64,000 nucleotides of DNA from Siderastrea radians (lineage: Eukaryota > Cnidaria > Anthozoa > Scleractinia > Rhizangiidae), in the NCBI GenBank assembly GCA_964017195.1, contig OZ024887.1:59411311-59475310 (forward strand). The letters are read 5' to 3'. The notes beneath the pieces are model-generated. The model saw only the letters and a program-made list of their open reading frames with translations, did not search any database and was not told the DNA's origin. The translations under genes and the position numbers were made by a program. Below are positions 44,747 through 53,800 of the stretch, in pieces (position 1 is the first letter of the stretch; each line of letters starts with the position of its first letter).

Positions 44747-47157
44747 GGACCGGTCATTGTTTATCGCCTGGGGGGGGGGGGGGGGGTCGGAGGATTTTGG
44801 GCTAAACACGGTGAAATTGTGCCGATCCCCCCTTTAAATGCTATTTCATTGAGGTGATCCCCCCTCGTAACTATTGATAACTTTCGAAATCCCCCCCATG
44901 TCTTCGCACCCATATTCACCTTTCGACGTGTTTATTTAGTGTTTTTGACGTTCATATACAGGTAGTATTTCTTACTATGATGTACTTACAGTGTAAAAAA
45001 AAAAAGAAAAACAACACAGAAATTAACATCAGGAAAGCCGATAAAGGGACTACATCTGTTTTTATGAGCCTAGCTGACAAGAAAAACGAGGGACAAATTC
45101 AATTAGACAACATGGAAAACTACAGGCCCCTTGCAGAAGCTATGGTTGAAGAGACGGCATCAACAAATCCCGCAAAGTACAACATTCAGCTGAACAATTA
45201 ATTAAAGTACTTTACAATGAACACCACATTGACGAAATGACTAATAAATGGCTTTGTCAAACACCAAATCCACCTCGAATTCCAATATTTTCGATACCCT
45301 TACGAAAATTCACAAACTGACTCCGGTCGGGAGACCTATAATTTCGGGAGTTTCAGGGCCAACAGAGCCGGCATTTGTTGACAAACTACTCCAGCCGATA
45401 GCACAACAACAGAAGTCTTTTCTCAAAGATACAGTCAACTGACGGCATTAAAGATGTGTTCATTGTTCAACGAGGTGTAAGATAGGAAAGGTGAACGTTT
45501 ATTCGGTTGTCACACGATGGAATCGCTTAATAAAAAATCGCTTAAAGTCAACTGACATTGAGAGGACTAAAGTTCCAGAGAACGCAATCCTAGTATCAAT
45601 GGACGTAACGAGCTTTTATACTAATATTCCACAAGAGGAGGGAATTCAAACAGTATGCGAGGCATACGACACTTTCTATAAAGACACACGTTTACTTGCA
45701 CAAGCGCTCAGGCTAATATTACAGGAAAACTCGTTCCAGTTTTGTGGTAAAACTTACCACATGCTATGGGCACTAAAGTGGCGATCGCATTTGCCAATCA
45801 GATATTTATGGGCAAAGTGGAAACAGAAATCCTTAGCCAAAGCGCATTCAAACCTCTCGTTTGGAAACGACATATCGACGATATTTTCTCCCTCTGGGAC
45901 ACCAACAGGGAGGTTTTAACTGAGTTCATTGATCAAGCAAATAACGATCATCCTACTATCAAGTTCACGGCTGAAATTTCTGACACAGAAACTACTTTTC
46001 TGGACACCAGCGTTTACAAAGGCCAAAGATTCATATATGAATCAGTGCTTGACATACACACCCACTACAAGCCCACTGAAACATGTCCGTACACATTCTC
46101 CTCGTGTCACCCACCAGGAGTTAAGAAAAGTTTCATCAAAGGAGAGGCCTTAAGACTGCTAATAACCAATTCCTCTAAAACAGCGTTTGAGGGAAAAATC
46201 AAACACTTCCAATCATATCTTGCTGAGAGAGGTTACCAAGAAGGTCTTGTCCAAAGAACTCTCTCGAAAATAGAAAGCAGACCCTTCAACCAAGACCTAA
46301 AACAAACAAAAAAGTTTGGCTTCTGTAACGCAATACAACGCAGCAGTACTAATCTTTTCAAAACAAATACTAATGAAACACTGGTATTTAATAGAAAAAC
46401 AACCACTTCTCAAAGAAATATAATTCAAAGAACCTCCTCTCATAGCACACAAAAGAGGTAAGTCTCTTAAAGATATACTCGTGAGATCAAACCTATGAGA
46501 ATGACTAATACACGTGCGCGAGAGTCGTGCAGCCCTCTCAAGTTATTTTTATCGTTGTTGAATCGGATGATGAGGCTTAAGAGACAAATGAAGCAGTTGA
46601 ATCGGATTTAGTATAGAGCTGAGACAGGGAACCCATTCCTGGAGAGGAGATAAATGTTTTATGTTTCGCTATTTCATAATGTTCCAGTTGTCAAGAGTTA
46701 TGGTTCATGCACCATTCAGAATTCACCTGTTATGTTTTGGGGGAGAAAAACTGAAAAGGAAAAACTAAAAACTACAAAAACTAAAAAAAAAGGAAAACTT
46801 AAAAAGGAAAACTATAAAAGACTGTGAACACAAAACGTTCTCGATATAAATTGAAAGGGCATACTCGTCAGTATGACAGACTTCCGTTTTTTAAATAAAG
46901 TTGTGTTAGAACAAATTGAGACTGCAAACGCTATCATCTCCCAGTAGAATGGGCACAATTATTTTGTATCCTCTCGAACTGGCATTGTCCAAGCAGATTT
47001 GAGTGGTCCCCGCTCTGAATCCTTCCAAAATTTTCAGTGATCCCCGCTTTTGGGCTGTCAGTTACGACTGACCCCCCCTTCTGTTCTCCTAAAAATCAAG
47101 TGATCCCCCCCACAAAATCCTCCGATCCCCCCTAGGCGATAAATAATGACCGGTCCC
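44747..47157. mobile_element. TIR element with G-tracts, containing Penelope-like remains
   Basis: Ends are GGACCGGTCATTGTTTATCG (left) and, on the opposite strand, GGGACCGGTCATTATTTATC (right), each followed by GCCT and a G-run. TAA lies at 44744-44746 and 47158-47160. Uninterrupted copies of the surrounding tandem repeat at ~43515 and ~48355 show the empty site. Inside each end, GATCCCCCC or AATCCCCCC recurs several times. TWA duplication suggests a PIF/Harbinger-type non-autonomous element (inference). The middle holds reverse-transcriptase remnants, either a nested insertion or capture. Confidence 0.8.
44977..46496 (+). pseudogene. Penelope-like element reverse transcriptase, frameshifted and 3'-truncated
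   Basis: Four overlapping frames (44977-45201, 45248-45442, 45491-45919 and 45766-46461) together carry the Penelope-type order: KADKGTTSVF near the start, RPIISGVSGPTEPAFVD (45330-45385), motif A SMDVTSFYTNIP (~45595), motif B GTKVAIAFANQIFMG (~45770) and motif C with IDDIF (~45876). Then come TTFLDTSVYKGQ, the SSCHPP segment and, after another shift, KRGKSLKDILVRSNL (~46450-46494). Sequence ends there: no GIY-YIG endonuclease follows. At least three frame changes and in-frame stops make it inactive. In an intact element the RT primes on exposed 3' ends at chromosomal breaks or telomeres (family knowledge). Confidence 0.88.
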
Positions 47158-47282
47158 TAAAGCTGATTTCGTGACAATTTTTTACTCCAGTAATTCTTGG
47201 CTGGGGATAAAAACGCTAAAGTAGGTTTAAACTTTCAATTTTATACATATGTGAAAATTCTAATGAGGAGTTTTACCTTTAG

Positions 47283-47429
47283 GCAATTCAAAACAGATAC
47301 CATTTAAAGCAGACACCTTTAAAAAGCCGAAAGATGCTAACAGCACATGGAAACTTTCGTTTGCGGCGGTCAACTGGTTTAGTGACCGTGCCGGTTAAAA
47401 GTTCCAATTTTGCTTTTTCTCGTGTCTGA
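47283..47429 (+). pseudogene. Exon-3 copy 2, open but orphan
   Basis: Open for 48 codons from a CCTTTAG acceptor to TGA. About 26 of the last 36 residues equal those of 41393-41541 (LKSRKMLTAHGNFRL, then VPVKSSN). No exon 1 or 2 copy was found before it, so it is probably not expressed as this protein. Confidence 0.6.
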
Positions 47430-48699
47430 ACGTGAGAGGGCCTCACATTATGATACTAAATCGAACGCTAGCCAGTAAAAGAATTCATTGCACATGAGGA
47501 AGGTGGAAATGTAAACATGGTTTTTAATATAACATATGGTAGTCGTTCCACAGTATAAGCCTTAATCCGCAAAAACACTTAAAGCAAAAGATGGTGACGC
47601 TAGCTAGTAAATTCGTGCAGTGCAGTCTTTAATAGGAGGTGCGAACCAAGTAAGTAAAATCGTTCCTGTGGTGTAACAGAGTTCTACATAAAAATAATAA
47701 AATAACAGACTTGTATTTGCGTGATCTTGAAATGTATTGACGCACTTTTACGGTAGGCTAACTTTTGTTTATTTTAAAAAAGCATTATCATTGTGTATTT
47801 GCTTATATTTATTAATCAATTTCTGGAGTTAAAAGTTATCAAACGCTAATTAAATTGTAGAAAAGACTCTGAAGGGGAACTTCATTGCGCCCAACTAGAC
47901 ATTAAGCCTTCAAAACTGAGATTCTGTGAAGGCAAAGCTTTCTCTTGTCTAAATTAATCCAATTTCCTTCTGATCATGGCTGGTTAGTTATTCTCACCTC
48001 TTAAGTCGCTACTTAAGCAGGTTCATGTGATTTTTTTTAAAATAGCATTTGCTGACATTAGACTTACCTCTTCAGTAATCAACAATTCGATATCTCTGGA
48101 ACGTTTGGTTGTAGTCCTTCAGCCGTTCAGGAGTGAGCACCCAAGTGATGTATTGTTCATGAGTTGTAGGACATAAGTGTGCACGGTTACAAAACCAACG
48201 TACTTTTTGAGATAGTTGCAGTTCACACAGTAACGGGTGGGATGAAAAATTGTTTTGACTTGGTGCAATGAAAACGATTAAAGGTGAATAGACCGACAAG
48301 ATAAACCTTCGCCACTGGCAGTGATCAAAAATTACTTTTCATCGTACCTCACCATTTTTAGCTGATTTTGTGACACGGTTTTACCCCAGTAATTTTTGGC
48401 TGGGGATGAAAGCTCTAAAGCGGGTTCAAGCTTTCAATTTTATACATATGTTAAAATTCTAATGAGGGGTTTTACCTTTAGGCAATTCAAAACAGATACA
48501 ATTTAAGGTATCATGGCACCCCAAAATTGACCATTTTCAGATAGATATTATTCAAACCTCTCCTTTACAAAAAGTTTCAGAGAAAGATTGTTTCTACGCA
48601 AAGTTATTGACGAAGAAAGGCTAGGGCCACTGATTTTTTCTAATCACGTGTTGACAGTTATCTGTCAACAAAGCCGAAAATATCATGCGACATCATGCA

Positions 48700-49290
48700 G
48701 AGGGCCCTGATGTTTTGACATGAGATGGATTGCGTATCAATTCCCGCGTTATCGAAGGGTATATTGTGTACAAAAGACGAAAAAAAGTAGGACGAGATCC
48801 TGCCTGTTTGCCTCTCTCAAAAAAAAAAAAAACGGCAAAGCGTAAGTGTACAAAGAATTTTGCTTGGTGTGGACAGAAAATCTTTCCGCGAGCGACAAAA
48901 GCTCGTATATTTATAATCAAGAAATGTGGTTGGAAGAACCTAGAGAAGAACGAGAACGCCGTGTCTGAGAGCCACTTAAAGATACAGGGAGAGTCGATGG
49001 AAGACGCGGAAAGAGAAGACGATGGAGAATACTGTGGAGAATCGTGGCAACGATTGAAAGGGAGAATGATCATGTTAGGCGAAACGCTCGCACAAAAGCT
49101 CAATGAAGCTGTTTGTTGTCGAGTTTGTCAGCCGGACGTGACCTTCCTCGAAAACATAAATTGCAAAGTAATAAAGAAGTTTATTGTTATCCAACTGCTT
49201 GCATTTGTGACAGGACGTTCTCTCTTGGACCTTGAGCCGAGTGCGTGGCACCTTCTTCGCGGGTTTCAACGTGCTTTCCTTTCGCATTTA
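48700..49290 (+). pseudogene. Decayed repeat-encoded ORF, split by a TIR element
   Basis: Open from 48730 for about 187 codons to the TIR element at 49291. Removing that element keeps the frame open for another 12 codons to a TAG at ~50701. Visible features: Lys/Arg-rich start (KKKKTAKRKC), acidic middle (SMEDAEREDDGEYC) and CCRVCQPDV, a cysteine pair of the sort found in multi-copy cnidarian transposon proteins. No catalytic motif is seen and there is no good ATG. Low confidence as a gene; more likely part of a larger repeat covering ~48509-51840. Confidence 0.4.
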
Positions 49291-50664
49291 GGGACCGTGC
49301 AATAATTACCTGGAGGGGGGGGTTGGGAAACCAGAAGGGGGTCATAGGGGAAAATCACGACTAGAGAGAGGGGGGGTTGGATGTAAAATTTAATACATAC
49401 AGGGGTGGCCTTACTTTTTTCACTCTTTTTCACAAACTGGAAAAGTGGTAGAAGAGCTATTAGAGTACGTTCAAACATTCATACTTGCTTACACTGGAAT
49501 TAAACTGGGAAAATATCAACTCGAGGTGCTTTGATCTATGAACTGGCTGATTATTGAATATTTTCCTATCTGTCATGCAGTAGGAAAGGAATGGCTCTGT
49601 AATATATTGAAATAGTGCTACTTTATTGGTACCAGGAATGCTGTTAAAGTTAGTAAGGATTTTGATTACGTTTGGGGGAAATACCACCAGGAAAACGCTA
49701 AAAATGGCATTTCCGAGCGTCTAGATAGAGCCCCCAGACCCCCCTAAAAGTTCGCGTCTTCGGCGCTTTCGCAATTGCCTCGGTTATCAGAAAACGTCTG
49801 GCTGCGGCCCTGGCACTATGATGTTATTCAATGAAAAAGAAACATGCCGATGTAGGATAGCCTACATTGTATTATAATTAAAGAGAATGGAAAACCTAAC
49901 TGTTGACTTTAATAGCAATAAATTAAACTAAGTAAATATAAACGGTTTGATTACTTTGCAAAGTAAGCTTATAAACTTCTCCCAAGTGTCCAGATAAAGA
50001 AATTGTCCAACGAGGGAAAATTGTACTCCTCTGAAGAAAGGTCTTTGCAAGAGTTCTGTTACCAGTACAACGTGGACGAAACTGCGTGTAAAAGTCACGT
50101 AGAGCACCTTGAGTTCACGGATGCAAAGGCGAAAAAAAGAGTAAGAGAAAGGAACGCTCTCCCGTCTAATATTTCTTGGAAAAATGAAAAAGATGTGGAG
50201 GCGCTTGCGAACCACCTGCTGAAAATGTATTTGAAACAACATGGTCTCACGATAAGCGGAAGTAAGGCCGATTTAACTAAACGAGTTACTCCGGCCACGC
50301 ACGTGGAAATGCTGCCAGATATGTTCTGGAAGATGAAGAATTTAATAACTCGTGTGGAGATGACACAACTTCAGAATCAGAGTCAAGTGATTCCGATGGA
50401 GAGAACACATACGTGTAATAGTCATTTAAAGTACTTTTGTGCCTGAGGAAGACATCCAACACGTAAATTAGGTATGAGGGGACCAATGCGGGAAGGAAGC
50501 AGGGGAGGGGAGGTTGACCTTAATATTATCAGTAGGTGAGGGGAGGTTACAGTTAATTTTCGCTCAGTGAGAGGAGGGGAGGAGGGTGCGACTTAATTTT
50601 GAGCCTTATTTTACCCATTTCCCAACCCCCCCCCCTCCCCTCCAGGTAATTATTGCACAGTCCC
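49291..50664. mobile_element. TIR element with TTA duplication and G-tracts
   Basis: Termini GGGACCGTGCAATAATTACC (left) and GGGACTGTGCAATAATTACC (right, opposite strand), each running into TGGAGGGG. TTA on both sides (49288-49290 and 50665-50667). G-rich blocks GGGGAGGTTGACCTTAAT, GGGGAGGTTACAGTTAAT and GGGTGCGACTTAAT repeat at the right end; a similar GGGGGGTTGG series lies at the left. PIF/Harbinger-like by duplication length (inference). Confidence 0.85.
49999..50418 (+). pseudogene. Captured terminal exon with SAP-like segment and acidic tail
   Basis: Inside the TIR element, after a good acceptor (TTCTCCCAAGTGTCCAG, ending ~49993). Open frame with SLQEFCYQYNVDETACKSHV and YLKQHGLTISGSKADLTKR, the latter resembling the helix pair of SAP DNA-binding motifs. 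A frame change near 50290 leads to RYVLEDEEFNN and an acidic Ser/Asp/Glu tail (SESESSDSDGENTYV) ending at TAA 50416-50418. The continuous frame instead ends at 50446. From memory, similar C-termini occur in multi-copy coral repeat proteins. Probably non-functional. Confidence 0.5.
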
Positions 50665-50704
50665 TTACTTTCGTCTTTCGGGTCCCGGCAGCTTGATTAG
50701 TCCT

Positions 50705-51844
50705 ACCCTTTCTTCTTGTTGATGTCTTTGGCATTGTACAGCCGACGAAAAGTTATGAAGGTAATATTTCCAGTGCATTACGACCCTTTGAACAGCACGC
50801 GTACACAGACCTGAACGAAAGTCGCTTTTTGATAAAAATATGACACCTTCTTGGAGGCACGTTTGCGCTATTGTTATAAGGTAAGTTGAGCCTCCCCTCT
50901 ATCATACTGCAAGTACTTAACCTGACACCTAGGCGTTTTAATCTCATCAGGCTGGAAAAAGGTCTCCTCATCTATTTTGCCTTTTTTCTCGAAACTAATT
51001 TTTCAAGAAATTGAGGGCACGTTTTAGGTGCGCGTTCATCGAGTTTTCAAGCAATTTAGCTCAAATTTGGCGAGAATGTTGCCAGTAATTTGGTACCAAA
51101 ACTGTGTCTCCGAATTACATTTTTTGCGTTTATTCAAAAGTTATGACCCGTTAAAGAAAGAGAAGGGGTGTTTTCTCAAACTTCAAAGTTTAACCGAGTG
51201 CAGAAAACAAACCAGGCCAGATAAAAAATTCCGAGACGCGGTTTTTGAGACAAAGGTGTGAAGAATTCGGCGCGATGTTCGTCTCACACTCCAGACCATT
51301 TTCGAGTGGAGCGAGACCGATTTTGTGAACGATGTAAAAGTACATTGGTGATAACGGAGTGTTGTCATTTGGGGTTTTCTTAAAAAGCTCCCAAAGACAG
51401 AAGCAAAACGTTACAGTATCTGCCGCTTACGCACGCAAACCCCAGACAAGCGAAATGCTGAATTTATTCACGACACAATCCGATCTCACTCGCGCAGTGA
51501 TGATTCGACATGGCTTTCTTTCTGTGTTTTAACTTTTGCCCAGACGAAACCACTCTAAAATGCCCATGCAATACCGGATCAAACTGGAAAACCGTTTCAT
51601 GAAATCATGAAAAAGGTCTACGCGAAATATGCACATATGTTCGATTTTACGAAACAAAAGGCGAAACAATAGCGCGCTCCGTTTATTGTTTAGTTTGCCG
51701 CCTACATCATGATAATGGGCATCGCCATGCGTTCATGGCAACCAATGAATTAAGCTCTTTCTAAGCGTCTATGAATAATAGCACGCGATATGACAGATCT
51801 ACAAACTTTCTTGAACTGGAAGTAAATGTCGCGAGAACAACAGG
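50705..51844. other. No supported gene
   Basis: Part of the unassigned region between the tandem array and the third-copy module. ORFs of 60-77 codons at 51028-51261 and its antisense show no motif. Confidence 0.45.
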
Positions 51845-52890
51845 CATTCTGCGCGATGGGCTGATGACCAATTTTCTGGTGGCGAGAAACGTAAAATGAC
51901 ATTTCCCCCGAGAAACGTGATGTGCAAAGAAGCCGTCTGAAAGCCTTGATTTTCCTTAGCTATTACCATTCAATGAGAATAAAGTTTTTTTTAGTTGTCG
52001 TGAAACGTGATGTTATAGCCATTGGTCGACGACGAATTCGCTATTTCGTAAAATGTATGCTTTATTTTCTGTGAAAAGAAACCTCCACCTTTTATACCCT
52101 ACTCTACTGTGGGACTCTTGAGAACATTTGCATTTAGGACACCCATAAGGTTACACCGCACACTACAACAAAAGATAAAAGGATGAATCATTCGCGCTCT
52201 CATTGGATGCAGCGTTCACAAAACGTTTGTTGAGCATCCACCACAAAAGCGATCACCATGTGTATGATAAATAATAACACTGAAATACTTGCGCGAATAT
52301 ATAGCAAGAACAAAGTTGATTAATCTTTTGAGGCCTGCAGGCGATATTAATAACTTTTGACACCAACTAAACGTATGCTCAAAATTGGCGATGTTTGAAA
52401 AACTGTTTACTTGAAGTTTTTTTGCACAGCAGTTTGTTGATGCAGAAAAGATATAGGTAAAGCCTATTTTAGAGTAAAAATAGAGTAGTTCACGTAATGC
52501 ATCTTTTCACGAAAACAGCTGCAGCTTTTAACATGATAGACGCTTCGCCATCCATTTCCGCAACGAAAGATTTTTATTATCTTTTCGTTTTAAATCTTTA
52601 GAGTATCCAACACTAAGAGTGTTTTTGTCATCTGAAACAAAAGGCCCAAAATTATCGAGGTTGAAGCACCTCACTGTGACTTCCATTGGATCAAACTGTC
52701 TCAAATCAATTTGCGAGTAAATCGAGTGTCGATTGTGGACAGGAAATGAGCATGCGTTGTTCATGAATCAAACGTGGTGATATTTAAATTCTGATTTCTG
52801 TGTATGAATCTGAAACGGCACTAATTATTTCTGCAGGTGAATTTTACCCGTAAAACGTAAATATCAGTTTTTCAGCGGGTACTCTCCGAA
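51845..52890 (+). repeat. Third copy of the module at 29811-31580
   Basis: Direct-orientation match from TGGTGGCGAGAAACGTAAAA to TTTTTCAGCGGGTACT, lacking the SINEs. A minus-strand ORF here (52528-52764) is broken by one base in the 31-kb copy, and most differences change residues, so it is not taken as a gene. Confidence 0.85.
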
Positions 52891-53038
52891 TATCCCTCCA
52901 AGTTTTGTTGTTTTGTGTGCACACGCTGCGAATTGATCCGATCATACTATTCAATGCTGCAAGATAAACAATTGATCCTTTTAAGATTCTAAAGGCGTAA
53001 TCGCAGAACAGAACGCCGGCACAAACGAGCACAGTTCG

Positions 53039-53242
53039 ATGGATGTCGCTTTGGCACTTGTCTGCTTACTGTATCTTCTTCTCGCCATTGACATAATTTG
53101 CGGATTTCAGAAATGGCGAGAATCTGTAACACTGGACGAAAAGAAAGTTTCGCCTCGGAAAGACGACGGCATCGAGCAACATCGGAGAACTCGAAGCATG
53201 AGTAGGACTATGATGTTAATTAACAGAAGCCTCAAAGGGTGA
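53039..53242 (+). CDS. Small ORF, possible secreted or membrane-anchored peptide
   Basis: 67 codons from ATGGATGTCGCTTTG. Residues 2-22 are strongly hydrophobic (DVALALVCLLYLLLAIDIIC), like a signal peptide or signal anchor. The rest is very basic, with dibasic sites KK (35-36) and RR (49-50), and ends NRSLKG. A prepropeptide or a small type II membrane protein would look like this, but no conserved mature peptide repeat, TATA box or AATAAA was recognised. It begins ~150 bases past the end of the third-copy module. Chance ORF is a real possibility. Confidence 0.3.
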   Translation: MDVALALVCLLYLLLAIDIICGFQKWRESVTLDEKKVSPRKDDGIEQHRRTRSMSRTMMLINRSLKG

Positions 53243-53608
53243 TCAAACAGACTACAGAATTTACGAAGGATGTTCATAAAAAGTGGATTCCAGATTTTGA
53301 GCGCAAATACCGTCCAGGCCAGTGGACTCACTAAGACTTTACCGGCATAAAAGGAAGCAATTTTTTGGTGAAGCCTAATGCTTGCGTGCCGACTTCAACA
53401 AAGATGAATATCACAAAACGGCATCACTTCGGTTTCATCGAGAAGCCGCAACAAATTTTTAGTGACTTGTTTACTAATTATCGACATAACCACGAGTGGA
53501 GCTCGCAGTTGAAAGATCAAGCATAGAAGGAACAAAACGTCACAAAAAAAAAGAAAAAAACAGCTTGGACTCTAAGCCCTGATTTTAATTTCAAATAATT
53601 CTTAATTA

Positions 53609-53800
53609 ACCCTTTCACTCCTGAGAGCGTTCAGAATCAGAATTCAAGATAAAACCTTAAATTTAATTTTATACAATAATGAAAACAAAACAGCAGCTGG
53701 CAGCACAGGAAAGCTAACCCCTCAAAAGCTTTCATTTGAATGAATACACCGTGGGATTTAATCCACAGATTCAAAAGGTACAACCATATCACAAACTTCT
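53609..53800. mobile_element. piggyBac-type MITE, one end intact
   Basis: Left end TTAACCCTTTCACTCCTGAG matches 11803 onward, with interior TTTCATTTGAATGAATACAC and TCCACAGATTCAAAAGG. The right terminus has decayed. Confidence 0.7.

Larger units (their letters stand above)
41390..48508 (+). repeat. ~1.2-kb tandem array of the gene's 3' end and flank
   Basis: Three to four units, period about 1.2 kb after removing insertions. Marker TTAAAAGTTCCAATTCTGCT or close variant at ~41508, ~43760 and ~47396. Marker TTCACACAGTAAC at ~43387, ~44610 and ~48220. Marker GGCAATTCAAAACAGATAC at ~43645, ~47283 and ~48481. The first unit is interrupted at ~41660-42890 and another by the TIR element 44747-47157. 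The last is cut off at ~48508. Confidence 0.85.

Noticed and set aside
52528..52764. 78-codon minus-strand ORF shared with the 31-kb module
   Set aside because: A one-base insertion breaks it at 31 kb, and nearly all differences change residues.
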